DNA of 64,000 nucleotides from Cokeromyces recurvatus (GCF_025118155.1 NW_026251389.1:248001-312000); one strand, 5' to 3'; positions 1 to 11,622 are shown, numbered from the stretch's first letter. Notes: a model not told the origin generated them from the sequence alone. Made by a program: numbers and translations.

Positions 1-30
1 CAATTTAAGACTAACTAGATGATGAATTAG

Positions 31-779
<749 letters not shown>

Positions 780-990
780 AATGAATTGATTCATCTTCTT
801 TCTTCCTTCCCAACCACTACCACCCCACATCCCACCTTCTCATTCTTCCCTTTTAACTCCTTTTGCTATTAAATTTATAATGCATATTAAAATATACATA
901 TATAATATGTATCATTTATTTATCCTGTCCTTTATATATATTTATATGTATATGTACGACATGAATAAGAAAAAAACACGTCATTTTTTT

Positions 991-2196
991 TTATACTCTT
1001 GGTTTAAAACTATTCGCATTTCTCTTAAAAAACTCTTGAATTGTTTGACATGAAGTCTTGGTTAACATACTTGTATGAGATACATAAATGCTACCTGATG
1101 TGTGTTGTACCCAATTAAAGTAATCAAGGAAGAGTTGAATTTGGTTATCTATGTTATCCATAGATTAGATTAAATTATACACATCTATATATTTTCGTTG
1201 TTAAGGATGAATTTACCTGAAGGATATGCATAAGCCTTTGTTTTGTACGCTTTATCATCAAAAGTATCGTGATAGATTTGATATCGTTCATGTTTTAATC
1301 GAGCATCAAATAAAACATCCTTACCAAGTCCAGTCAAGTAATAGCTGATATCCATAGGACGTGAATAGAGATATTTAAATTGATGGTATCCAGTACTTTC
1401 TGCAAGTTTTTCCACCAATTGTTTCCCATTCATGGATTCTGGACCAGTGAGTATATAGACTTGACCATCATGCTTATCTTCAAGATAAGGTTTACACAAA
1501 TGACTTTCATTATCTAACACTAGTATCTCAATGACTTTGCATACATCTTCAATATCAATAGGGCATATTTCCTTGTCCTCAGCCATGGGTAAGATGATGG
1601 CACGATGCTTTTCTGCATAATTAGACCATAAATGGAAATATTGTTGCACAAAATCAAGTCTTACATTTTAATAGAAAAAAAAATGAGAGAAAGAGGGAAA
1701 AAGAGAGAGAGAGTGTGTGTGTGTGTGTGTGAGAGGGGAATTAGTCCAACACTAACCATAATATATATATATAATCTTACCTTAAGATTGTATATTGACA
1801 TGAGCTATTCATGACAATTTGCTCAATTTCACTAAATTCTTGTAGGGATAGATAGCGTTGAGAACTCGCAGTACAGCCTATATGAGAAATACAAATGATA
1901 CTGGATACACCAGAATGAGCAGCTAAATTACAAATCATGGCAGCATGTTTAACTCTATCAGGGTCACTACCAATGGCAAGAATGATGTGATCGACTCCTC
2001 TCAATGCATGTGAAATAAGATTTGGATGACTATAGTCTACTTGACAAACATCAACGCCTGCATTTAAGAACCCATAGCAGCCTTGTTTGTTCTCACAGAG
2101 AATTCGTAATTGTTCTTGTCGTAATGATTTATGTTGAGCCAAGTGAGATGTAATTGTATATCCTATATACTGGTCAGCACTTGTTATAAGAATCAT
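991..2196 (-). CDS. NmrA-like NAD(P)-binding protein
   Basis: Three exons on the minus strand (2196-1781, 1659-1217, 1148-991) join in frame to about 338 aa. The N-terminus MILITSADQYIGYTITSHL is an atypical Rossmann start, near the GxxGxxG of NmrA/HSCARG-like atypical short-chain dehydrogenases. It is followed by an acidic-residue strand (VDVCQVDYSHP) and the HALRGVDHIILAIGSD segment. The middle keeps the family pattern of a loop near 'PIDIEDVCKVIEILV' and 'YILTGPESMNG'. The C-terminal exon ends SIYVSHTSMLTKTSCQTIQ..FFKRN, typical of this family. Such proteins bind NADPH as redox sensors or reduce small quinones; which applies here cannot be told. The canonical Tyr-x3-Lys is not evident, which fits NmrA rather than classical SDRs. 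The intron at 1660-1780 holds a (GT)n tract. Confidence 0.8.
1711..1731. repeat. (GT)n microsatellite in an intron
   Basis: A short GT run follows a GA-rich tract inside the first intron of the NmrA-like gene (minus-strand CA repeat). It makes a spurious plus-strand reading frame rich in Cys and Val, which is not a gene. Confidence 0.8.
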
Positions 2197-3034
2197 TATA
2201 TAAATAAAATAAAAATAAAAAAAAAAGGCTTCAAATGAGGAGAAAAAAAAAAGAAATGTTAAATCAAAATAATTGACAATTTAAACAATTTTTTTTTTTT
2301 AAAAAAAAACTTTAAATCTTACATAAAGTAAATCAAAATTTGAATTAACTATGACACTTTGCATGCAATATAAAAAAATGAAAAATCAATTATAAAACAC
2401 TGTTATGCATAAAAACTTTATATAAAAAAAAAAGAGTTTAAAACGCTTAATACATATGAAAGGAGATATCCTATTTAGTGGGTTATTAATAAGATTAAGC
2501 ATCTTCTTAAATGTTGAGAAATCTGAAATGATGTTATCCACTTTCGATATCCATGGTCTATAATAAAGATCAGTCATAAATTCAAGGGTTACAATCAAGA
2601 TCTATACATGTTAGTAACAAAAATAATAATGATGATGATTTTATTGGGTATGTAGCTAATGCATAGCAACTAATTTTTAATACATTTATATATACGTGTA
2701 TGTATATATCAAACTAATCCTAAAATTTGTTGTCTAACTATGAAAATTAATCATCCTATTAGGGAATATACGCAATGCTGTTTGACTCACTAGAATTCAT
2801 CTGAAACTTATCATAGTTGAAAAACATACATATATATACACACACACACACATTATTATCATAATAATGCTGATGATGTTGTAAAGGGAAAAAAAAAATG
2901 GTCCGCCGGACTGTTAACTGTTGCTATGATAATATGATTCTTTTCTATACTACTAATTTTGGATCAAGAAAAAAAATTTTTTTTTTTTTTTTTTTTTCAT
3001 TATTTTAAACTTATTTCAGTTTTAAGTAATAAAT
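2197..3034. other. Intergenic region, divergent promoters
   Basis: Separates the divergent NmrA-like and SET-domain genes. It is AT-rich, with T runs at about 2290 and just before the SET gene (about 2978-2998), a short CA repeat near 2840-2851 and poly-A patches. A 70-codon minus-strand frame at 2386-2598 has no recognisable family or splice context. No RNA gene or repeat family recognised. Confidence 0.6.
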
Positions 3035-4405
3035 ATGCTCGAAATTGCAGTTTTACCCGGAAAAGGTAGAGGATATAGAGCTACTGAGGATATTACAGCA
3101 GGGACAACAATACATGTTTCAGAGCCCTTGACGACAACCGTATCACAAGAGTGGATACCTGAAACTTGTTTTTGGTGCTTTAACTTTAGTTATCCAAAGA
3201 AACAAAAATTTAAAGCAGTGTCAACAAGAGAAGAGCAATTAGAACTTTCAAATCAATGGTTGTCATCAAAGGAGGATGGTTACACATCAAAAGGGTCGGT
3301 TACACATGCTGTACAGCAGCTTGCTTCAACATTAGTTTTCAAAGACATTTTATTCTGCTCAGAAACGTGTCGAGAGGAATTCAAGCGATCTGGATTATCG
3401 ACTCCCTTCGAATGGTATATGACAATGGCTGCCAATTATAGACTAGATAATGAATTTAAGAGAAATAAATTAAAAGAAACAAATCTAATACAAAATCAAC
3501 TAAAAGATGAAGAAATAATGATAATAGAAAGCTTGGATATTCATGATGATAAAGCGCTATCAGACTGGCTAGATGAAGCATGGTCTTGTATAGTAGATAA
3601 TGATTTTGAGCTTTATAGAGAAATAGATGATACAGATAGAGCAATGTGTCGACTCATTGCTTCATGCATAATACGTAAAGACGCAGAGTTGTATCCTTGC
3701 AATGATAATCTACCGCCACTACCCAGATTCAAAGACTTGCTTGCAATTCAAAATAATGAACTATCCCATTTTAGAAGTTGTTTTATTAATCCAAAAAATG
3801 AATTATACCCATCTCATGATAATCAAAAATCAATATCATCATCATTATTATTACCTTGCATTCAACATATTATAAAACTTGGACCCAAGGAAAGACGAGA
3901 ACTATTACTTTCAGTCTTGCCTTTAGAAGTTTTAGATGTCATGGCACTTTATTCCTTCTTTGCTCGTGCCTTCAAGGACACACATGTCACAAAAAAGAAT
4001 TCAATAAAAATACCAACATTAGCTAATCTAGATCATCGGTTATTTCGATCCATCTATTTTCGAGAACGAGCCAACAGCTTTGGATTATGGGAAATGAGTC
4101 ATGATCATACTGATGTCACTGATGATTTGGAATTATTGGGTTGGGGCATCTATCCTTCTGCAGTTTATTTTAATCATTCATGTGATGCTAACGTCATAAA
4201 AATTAGAGATGGAAGAAAAATGAAATTCATTGCAAAACGAATGATTAAAAAAGGTGAAGAAGCATGCATTTCATATGGTAATGTTGAAGAAGATGTGGAA
4301 AATCGTCGGTCGAGATTATTGAAACATTACCACTTTTTATGTCAGTGTACAAGATGTATTCAAGAAGATGAACAAAACAACAACAATAAAAGATCGAATT
4401 GTTAA
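3035..4405 (+). CDS. SET-domain protein, SMYD-like (intronless)
   Basis: A single 456-codon frame. The N-terminal SET piece starts GKGRGYRATEDI. It is interrupted by a MYND-like region with CFWCF near residue 46 and the CSETCREEF pair near residue 113. The C-terminal SET core reads YFNHSCDANV (near residue 383) with the following EACISYGN, and a post-SET cysteine cluster HFLCQCTRC near residue 437. This order (split SET, MYND-like insert, post-SET) is that of SMYD/Set5/Set6-type lysine methyltransferases, which use S-adenosylmethionine on histone or non-histone lysines. The NHSC and SYG motifs that shape the SAM and lysine sites are present, so activity is plausible. The MYND zinc set looks incomplete. 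It converges with the downstream monooxygenase, 59 bp between stops. Substrate unknown. Confidence 0.85.
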   Translation: MLEIAVLPGKGRGYRATEDITAGTTIHVSEPLTTTVSQEWIPETCFWCFNFSYPKKQKFKAVSTREEQLELSNQWLSSKEDGYTSKGSVTHAVQQLASTLVFKDILFCSETCREEFKRSGLSTPFEWYMTMAANYRLDNEFKRNKLKETNLIQNQLKDEEIMIIESLDIHDDKALSDWLDEAWSCIVDNDFELYREIDDTDRAMCRLIASCIIRKDAELYPCNDNLPPLPRFKDLLAIQNNELSHFRSCFINPKNELYPSHDNQKSISSSLLLPCIQHIIKLGPKERRELLLSVLPLEVLDVMALYSFFARAFKDTHVTKKNSIKIPTLANLDHRLFRSIYFRERANSFGLWEMSHDHTDVTDDLELLGWGIYPSAVYFNHSCDANVIKIRDGRKMKFIAKRMIKKGEEACISYGNVEEDVENRRSRLLKHYHFLCQCTRCIQEDEQNNNNKRSNC

Positions 4406-4464
4406 ACAAAAAAATAAATAAATAAATAAATAAATGAAATAAAAATACAACTCTGGTTTCTTTT

Positions 4465-5973
4465 TTAATATCCTAAATAATCTTTGCGAAGTTTTAATGC
4501 ATTTTTTCGAAGTTCTTTCCATTGCTCAGATAAACGACCTGTAAGTGGATGATTCGAGTGCCATTGTTCAAATTGTTTAGGATCCATGATCCCTTCTGCC
4601 CATGCACCTAGCCTTTCATTATATTCAAATTCTCGAGCTACGCCCATAATGAAGTCGATACGGCTATCGTCATCGTCATGAGTCCTATTATCATTGGCAG
4701 GGAGCATAGGAATTTTTCCACTCCAATATCTCGCCATCACAATGCTTTGACGTTGCATTAAGGGGAAAGGAACAATTCGAATAGGTAATCCTAAAAAGCA
4801 TAGAGTAGGATTCTTTTGATAAAACATAAAATGATCTAAATGATGCACTGTTTGCCCTGTCTTGATCAAGTTACCTTCTTGAAAGGGTAAAAATGGGAAA
4901 CTATATAAATAACCAGTTCCAAATATAATAATATCTACATCCTTTAAGCTCTCCTGTGTTGATAGTTCAATCCATGAAGATACTTTTGTATGAACAATAC
5001 GTTCTATCAAGCCTACTTGATGCACAGTATGAGGTGGATACTGTTCAACTGCTTGACGAGCAAGCTCAGTTTCGGTTCGAATAGATTGATATATCCTTTT
5101 TGCCACCTGGGATGTCTCACGTACGATATCAATAGCAGAAGACCCACCTCCTACAACTAGTATTGTCTATATAAAATATAATAAATATAGAATATGTATA
5201 TACATATATATATATATATGCATGTATGTTATTCATTATTACCTTATCTTTGAAATCTTCTGGACGTCGATAATCTCTAGAATGAAGTAACTGGATTCGT
5301 TTGTTTTCATACAATTCTGTTAGTCCTGGGATATTTGGTATATAAGGTACAGTATAATGGCCCGTTGCCACGACAACTGCATCAAACTCTTCAACAGTAG
5401 TACAAACTCCGTCCTTCTTATCACCACAACTTTCTGATGAGACTTTCCAATGATCATTTTCAAATTCAACACGCTTTACAAGAGTTGAGAATCGTATCCA
5501 AGATACCAAGTTTTCTTTTATGGATAATTGGTTTAAATAATCCAATACCAAATTATGTGAAGGGAAGAAAGGTGTACCCGGAGGGAAAGGAACATCTTGA
5601 AAGGACATGACAGAATGAGGCAAGTTGGTATGAAGATTAGCATAAATGGGAGAATAAATTTGTTTTTTCGTACTCAAAGTTGTATCTACTTTTAAAGCAT
5701 TTGTTGAAGGAAAAGGGGGTGGTTCATTTATTTCTGATGAATAATGCCTTATTTTTTTTTTAGATAGATGCCATAAGTTGACATATGTACACATACACAA
5801 ATAGAAATATTTGTTTATTCTTACCAAGTACCACCAACATAGTCATTCCTTTCAAAGATGGTAATTGTACTGAATGTTCCTTCATCACGTAAGGCTCTAG
5901 CGGCCGCAAGACCTCCTGGTCCTCCACCTATAATAGCAACACGTTTAATTGATTTTTGAATCATTGATGGCAT
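4465..5973 (-). CDS. FAD-dependent monooxygenase, FMO family
   Basis: Three exons (5973-5825, 5747-5243, 5166-4465) join in frame to about 451 aa. The N-terminal FAD-binding motif IGGGPGGLAAARAL is followed by FERNDYVGGTW. The FMO-like hallmark LLHSRDYR lies just before the second dinucleotide (NADPH) motif ILVVGGGSSAIDIVRE. Toward the C-terminus the FGTGYLYSFPF segment matches the family's 'ATGY' region. These enzymes use NADPH, O2 and FAD to oxygenate soft nucleophiles (N or S atoms). Fungal members are often close to yeast Fmo1 or are secondary-metabolism enzymes; substrate is not predictable. No signal peptide. The start at 5973 puts the Rossmann glycines at residue 15, as usual. Confidence 0.9.
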
Positions 5974-6579
5974 TTTTTTTTATTATTGATATAAAGGGGG
6001 AAGAGAATAAAAAGTGTGTATATTTCCCCCCCCTAAACAAGTTGTGTAAAGATTTAAAGTTATTATTCTAAATGGAAAATATAATATTGGATTTTGGGAC
6101 TAAATTTGCAAATATTAATTATTATTAGCTTTGCTATACAACTTTGTGCACATGATACAATTGAAAACGTTTGATTTACTTTTTGCTTTTTTTTTGTATC
6201 TCTTGCATTATTATCACTAATCACTTCTGATTTTGAATTTTTTTTTTTTAATACTATATGTCTGTAAACAGTTACCACGCACATGAAGAGCTTGAGGTTG
6301 ATTGTTATTTCAAAAAAAAAAAAAAAAAAAAAAAAATCCATTTTTTGATTGGTCTTTCCCTCAGTATTATGAATGGAAAAAAAAAAAAGATTAAATTCCT
6401 TTAATGAGTATTTTAACAAGGTACAGAAAGAATACAACAACAATTTGGAAATTATTAAGAATAGTAGCTTGGTCCATCGTGACGTGAAATCCCAGATACA
6501 ATTATTTAAAAAATCTTCAAAAGTAAATACAAAATCTATGTTATGTATATAATTGCAAAAGTGCTAATGTTTTGAATAG
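5974..6579. other. Intergenic region with poly-A/T tracts
   Basis: Upstream of the monooxygenase start. It holds an uninterrupted A run at about 6311-6336 and several T runs. The 126-codon minus-strand frame at 6063-6443 is made largely of these runs (Phe/Lys-rich) and has no family signature. Nothing else recognised. Confidence 0.55.
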
Positions 6580-7416
6580 GGGAAAGCTAAAGACAAGCAT
6601 GTTCACAAAATTGTGAACAACATAACGTACAAGGACCATGCTTCACATTACGAGAATTGCACGATCAATAACATCATGAAAGTACCTCAGGGCGAATGCT
6701 CACGCTCGATTGTTGCTGAAGATGAAAGTGTTAGAAAAAGAACATTTGAGTTCAATGAAGCGGTCACAACAGACTTCAGAATGAACTCTTTGTATCATTA
6801 TCTGTACACTATTTCCGGAAATTGTTCGCTCATAAAAAAAAACAATGGACCAATTTATATCTGAAGATGGTAAAGGAAACCTTCGCAATGAAGAAGGCAA
6901 ACGAGTTGCAGTTCTTGAGATGGAAGTTGATGAATTAGAATATCCTCTTGAGGATGTTACTATTTACGGCATGTACTTGGACTTGAAGCCACCTGAAAAA
7001 CTTGCCAAGATTGAACAAGTGGTTACGAAGGACGAAGAAAAAAAAAAAAGATAACAATGAAAATAAAAGAACATACTGAACTTATAAGCCTGAGGTCAAA
7101 AACTACTTTCTTTACCTTATTTATGAGAAAAGGATGAGTGTACGTGCTGCTGCTGAGGAAATAAAAGTGCCTCAAAGTACGGCACAAACTTGGAAAAAGA
7201 AAACCGAGCTTGCTGGGAATGAAGAAATGAATCTGAGACAAACTGGAAGTGGTAGAAAAGCTGGTAGACCTCCTGTTCTTACCAGAGGAACATAAACAGT
7301 TTTTGATCAATTCCATTGACGAAAAGCCATCTTCTGTATTGAAAGAAATCATAGAAGATCTTACTAGTCAATTTGCCGGCTTTGAATCAAAAGCCAGTTT
7401 GATGTTTCACTTATTT
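6580..7416 (+). pseudogene. N-terminal fragment of a Tc1/IS630-like transposase
   Basis: Reading frames between 6580 and 7416 give, in order, an N-terminal region, a segment EDVTIYGMYLDLKPPEK, and a helix-turn-helix block KPEVKNYFLYLIYEKRMSV..AAAEEIKVPQSTAQTWKKK. They continue through GSGRKAGRPPVLT and EEHKQFLINSIDEKPSSVL. This is the DNA-binding N-terminal half of IS630/Tc1-family transposases as found in Mucorales (recalled, not searched). It is broken several times: a frame change near 6850, stops near 7055-7085, and one extra base near 7288 between VLT and EEHKQ. After FAGFESKASL (about 7400) the similarity ends, so the DDE catalytic half is absent. It cannot encode an active transposase. 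It directly abuts the next gene. Confidence 0.75.
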
Positions 7417-7428
7417 CGTTCACTAAAA

Positions 7429-9228
7429 ATGAATGAAGTTCAAAATCTTTTTGTGAACTATTTTTTAATTTTTTTACGAACGAATAATTTCCAGAAATAG
7501 TGTATAAACTGGTAAGCTCACTCTATCTTTCCTTTAAATAAAGACTTTTAAAATAGAGTTGTTTTTTTTTAGCACAAAAATGAAGAAATCGATTTGAATA
7601 CAATCTCAACTCTGCTGACGGCTACAACCATTAGCCAAAAAATCTACAATAAATGCATCAAATTGCTTAAGACCTACAAAGACTTAAATCCACTAGAGAA
7701 GTCAAAACGTCAGTAAATACAATATACATACAAATATAGCCATTAAAGTTTGCTAAATGATTGTTGTCATGAATCATAGTGTTCTTTTATCGAGTTGTAT
7801 AAACACTATATCAGTTAGCGGTCGGAAGTCGATCGAAGCAATTATCGGTCTAAATCAATTAGAATGTACACTTAGTTCTAAGCCAGTACTGCCCTTCTCA
7901 GAATTCGTGAACCCTCGATGGACCCAGTTAAAAGGAGAAATACAAGAGGTGAGCAATCTAACTTGAGGCAATTTGATTATTTCAACTTTCATTAATGATA
8001 TGTGTTTTCTCTACATAGGCATATAGAGTTGGCAGTAAGAAAGGTCTTCGAAAGTTTATAGTCAGAGAGCGTTGCAGAATATATGAAGATTATCTTGAAG
8101 ATTTAGAAAAGTTTAACTTGATGATTATGGATGTATATGATCTGATGTAAAATCCTTAATATCATATCATATCATATCACTTTGGCTAAATACTTTTTTT
8201 TCTTGATGTAACATATAATTTATAATATATGTAGACTTGATACAGTAAACTTCAAGGACTGGTACGGAGAACATTTACATGAGGAAGACTTTGGATGCTA
8301 TTGGAAGTCTATTTTTGATATTATATTTCGAGGAACCCATATCTCGCTAATAAGGTAAATCGAAAAATTATTACAAAATTATTTCGAATTGCTTACATGA
8401 CTACACAGAGGAGAGGCGTGCTGTTTAGCGACGAAGTATGAACACCAAATCAATGAATTCAAATACGGAGTTGTGTCGAGTGGTATTTATGGTAGAAAAA
8501 TAGATTTGATTTTTAAGGACTCTATACTTGACGACAAAAATATAAAGAAGAATATCGAATTGAGCTCTGTAGAAATCAAGCCTTCCATTGTGTCAGAAGA
8601 TGTTGAAGCAATTCAGCTGAACAAAAATATTAGAGTAAACAAGAGCATCTTGCATAATATCGCCGCACATATGGGAGAGCATAATGATGATTGTTATGAT
8701 TGTAGTCGTCCTTACAACTAAGTTAATAGAAATAAATTATCATTTATTAAATAGTAAAGAGTGCATTGTACATCACACCATAATGTTCATTATACAACAT
8801 TCAGTTTTAATAGCGGTCATTGTTAGAATATTCGAGCGCTAAAAAATAACTATATACATTGTATTATGTAATAATAAGAATTCAATAGGATTATCACATA
8901 ATTATCTATATAAGCTATACATATTATATATACATCTGTAATGTTGAATATTGTTATGTAATAATATCTTAGAGGATGCTGATAATAATAATAGTAGCAT
9001 ATAAATAATTGGTATTATTGTTATAGCTGGAATATTCACCGTGAATTAATATTAACGTGTTGCTTACCCCAGAAATAATGATTGGGTATATTTTTTAGTA
9101 ACAGCGACAGTTAAAGGAAATATGTATTATTGCATGCAGGATTATTTGGAGACAATATTTACACAGACAATATTTACACATAATGCTTTATTATAGCAAA
9201 TCACACTCCTATTAATATCACATATTTT

Positions 9229-9274
<46 letters not shown>

Positions 9275-9879
9275 ATAGCCCTTCTCATTTTTCTATATTA
9301 TTTTTTTTCGTTTGTACAATGTTTGTATTATTATTTCTTTCTTTTAATAAACTATACAGAGTTTTCACAGACTTGTCTTTTCTGTTTTCTCTTTCCTTAT
9401 CGTTTGCAGTCAAAACATAGATATTATAGGTAAAATAGACACACTCATTCAAGTTTTAACCTTGTTGCAACTAATATATATTAAATCTGAAGGTCTTTCT
9501 GCTTTTATCTACTCTGTTTATCAATATGAAGATATTATAGTTGCAGTGAAGGTTGAGGAAGACAACCTGTTCTTACCAGGGGACGTCGATGATTTAGAGG
9601 ATTTTGTCTTCGGCAATACTTTAGATCAACTATTAAACTTCAAGGTAAATTCATACATCCAATCCATTATTTCATAGCAAGTCGCTTAGCTTTTATTATT
9701 ATTATTATTAGGAGTTCGTAGTCAATCTCTACGATAATGTAAATAAGGCCTCTAAAAAATACAAAAAGTGGAGGCTTTCAAGCAGAACAAGTGGTTTTAT
9801 CAATCTTCGTTTACAGTCGCCTCCCAGAAGAGCGTATGCTTTCCCTGAAAGCACGTTCTATACACCTAAAAGAAAATAA
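7429..9879 (+). CDS. PD-(D/E)XK nuclease-like protein of a putative Mucorales family, disrupted
   Basis: Starts MNEVQNLFVNYF at 7429. One missing base near 7487 breaks the frame before FPEIVYKL, which ends at a GTAAGC donor (about 7511). Later exons read HKNEEIDLNTISTLLTA (from 7573), NHSVLLSSCINTISVSGRKS (about 7772), AYRVGSKKGLRKFIVRERC (from 8020), LDTVNFKDWYGEHLHEEDFG (from 8235) and GEACCLATKYE.. (from about 8408 to the stop at 8721). Most joins are canonical GT...AG and keep frame. GRKIDLIF followed about 25 residues on by SSVEIKPS fits the D...(E)xK core of PD-(D/E)XK nucleases. A last part, KSEGLSAFIYSVYQYEDIIV (about 9484) to a basic tail ending FYTPKRK, lies beyond a 0.7-kb gap. I relate it to lineage-expanded Mucorales proteins from memory. 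Function unknown. Confidence 0.6.
8722..9408. other. AT-rich segment splitting the PD-(D/E)XK-like gene
   Basis: About 690 bp of non-coding DNA between the stop at 8721 and the acceptor near 9409 that resumes the gene's C-terminal part. It holds a tandem duplication at 9151-9180 and an A run of more than 30 bases at about 9230-9269. No donor that would make it a normal intron of this gene is evident, and introns elsewhere in the gene are under 130 bp. It may be an insertion. I found no terminal repeats. Confidence 0.4.
9151..9180. repeat. 15-bp perfect tandem duplication
   Basis: GACAATATTTACACA occurs twice head to tail without a mismatch. It lies inside the segment that interrupts the PD-(D/E)XK-like gene. 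It may be a replication-slippage product or a footprint of an excised element. Confidence 0.9.
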
Positions 9880-9965
9880 AATGTGTATTTTTTTTTTTTC
9901 TATTCTTTTATTACATGTATTTGCTTGTTAAATTGTTTTTATATTATTTTATGAAATAAATGGTC

Positions 9966-10080
9966 TTAATTATATATTGGAAGGTATATTAAACAGTTTA
10001 TTTCTTTTTGGTAATAAAAATGACTTGAAGCATCTTCTTCTAACCATGCCGGACTGCTTAAAACTTCTGATAGCGTTTCC
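9966..10080 (-). other. Short coding-like exon tail, unidentified
   Basis: After a plausible acceptor (CTGCAG at 10081-10086, minus strand) a 37-codon frame reads ETLSEVLSSPAWLEEDASSH and so on to a stop at 9966. The amino-acid make-up looks protein-like rather than homopolymer-derived. It is convergent with the preceding PD-(D/E)XK-like gene. I do not recognise it, and no upstream exon could be joined in frame. Confidence 0.25.
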
Positions 10081-10172
10081 CTGCAGATACTATAAAAAAA
10101 ATCAATATGTTAGCTGATATATTTTACTTTTTTTTAGTCGCTTTTCCATTAGTTTTGAGAACGTAAGCCAGT

Positions 10173-10401
10173 TTAATTAATTCTTAATGGGAGTATCAGC
10201 CCGTTAACTGCCCTGAGTGAGAAACAATAAAGTTAAAAGTCTTTGTCACCACTCGCTGATGGAATTTGTCGCAGCTTGGAATAGCTGCCAAAGGTCAACA
10301 GGACTGATCTGAACAGCCACTGACTTGTCTTTTATAATACCACAACAAGTCATTAGCCTTTTCACCTTGCGGTAAAGTTTATGTCTCCCTAGATGCAAGA
10401 A
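10173..10401 (-). pseudogene. Unidentified two-exon gene fragment
   Basis: On the minus strand a frame open from 10401 reads LGRHKLYRKVKRLMTCCGII, then SPVDLWQLFQAATNSISEW up to a GTGACA donor at 10249. A 36-bp intron with a pyrimidine-rich end and CAG acceptor (10213) joins in frame to AVNGLILPLRIN and a stop at 10173. Base composition is noticeably less AT-rich than the surroundings. There is no start codon in the open part. It could be the remnant of a larger gene or mobile element; family not recognised. Confidence 0.35.
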
Positions 10402-10649
10402 TTATAATCATAATAGTCAGGTTTATCGATTACGTATTTGAATTTATTAAATTAAGTGACATCGAATTGACTGTTTGGGTTTCCGATTTGTAATTATGCT
10501 CAGTGCAATAGTCACCCAGTATTTCCTATTTGAACTAATTACTAAAAATAGTAATTATATTAAGCTGTTATTAGAGATGAACATTATCTTTATCCTTTTT
10601 TTTTTCTTTCTTTCTTTCTTTCTTTTTATTTATAAATTAAATTATGTTA

Positions 10650-11622
10650 TTAAAATGCATTATTCTCGGAAGAAGGTCTAATATTAGATAATTCAATAGA
10701 CGCTTGTCGATTTTGAAGAGAGTAGTTATTGAATCTTTCCACTTCTGTATCTGTTGACGATGATAATGGCTGACTAAAAATTTCAGGTTGCATAATTATA
10801 AAATTTTTCGAGTCACTGATAATAAATGTAGACCAATGTATATAAAGAATGATGATAAAGAGGATGGTAGCAGCAGAGAACTTGATATCCGCTTTATGCA
10901 ATTTTGAACAATTGAACACAAGATCAGGATTCATGATGATAAATTGATCAGTGAGGGTAGTATTCATAAGACTCTCTTGCTGTAATGTTTGATTCATCAT
11001 AGTATTCATTGATTTGTGTTTACACCAAGTTAAAAAATCATCTTTCTTTACGACAAAGGTAATAAAGTTGGCAATGATATCAATTAAAATAATGACAATA
11101 AAGCAGGCAACTAATTTTGCATATCGACGGTATTGACTAACTGACCGTTTAATCTGAATAACAATAATACAATTAATAGGCTTGTAATAACCTTAGTTGT
11201 TTGTTCATTCACTGTAAATTTACCCAATACACTATATAGCCATAAAAACATAATAAAGCTAGTAATATGTGAAGTATACCAAATACAATCAATGTACGGG
11301 TATCAATATATGAATAAAAGGCTAATAGATATATGTAAATAGATATACATGTAAACTATCAAGTATTACTTTACGACTTTTCTTCATAAAGGATAAAGCA
11401 GCAAAATACACAGAAATGCCCTAAAATAGAACACAGCATTAGTTTCATACTTGATTCATATTTATATATGTATTTTATGAGATATTCTTTTTTTTTCTTT
11501 TTACCTACAATCCAAATAGTTAACACTAAGGGTATTCCATACTTTGATGGTATTACAGCACAACATACGACTGGGTTACTATTAAAGTTATACATCATTA
11601 TTCCAAAATTATTATTATTCAT
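10650..11622 (-). CDS. Small multi-pass membrane protein, unknown function
   Basis: Minus-strand exons encode MNNNNFGIMMYNF.. (start taken at 11622), a hydrophobic segment IPLVLTIWIV, a possible short exon (GISVYFAALSFMKKS), then YSYIDTRTLIVFGILHILLA with more hydrophobic residues. After an intron starting GTAAAT (about 11218) comes IKRSVSQYRRYAKLVACFIV with IDIIANFITFVV. A last hydrophobic stretch AATILFIIILYIHW precedes a polar tail ending at 10650. Four membrane spans with a cytosolic-looking Ser-rich C-terminus are likely. The join between the first two exons is one base out of frame with the GT...AG sites I see, so that border is uncertain. No family recognised. Confidence 0.55.

Noticed and set aside
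1632..1814. Plus-strand frame with CVCVCVC
   Set aside because: Product of the (GT)n microsatellite in an intron of the minus-strand NmrA-like gene.
2386..2598. 70-codon minus-strand frame (MIVTLEFMTDLYYRP...)
   Set aside because: No family motif, no splice partner, ends in Phe/Ile runs typical of AT-rich non-coding DNA.
6063..6443. 126-codon minus-strand frame
   Set aside because: Built mainly from A and T runs; Phe/Lys-rich; no conserved segment.
10475..10681. Plus-strand hydrophobic frame
   Set aside because: Made of (CTTT)n and T runs, antisense to the 3' end of the membrane-protein gene.
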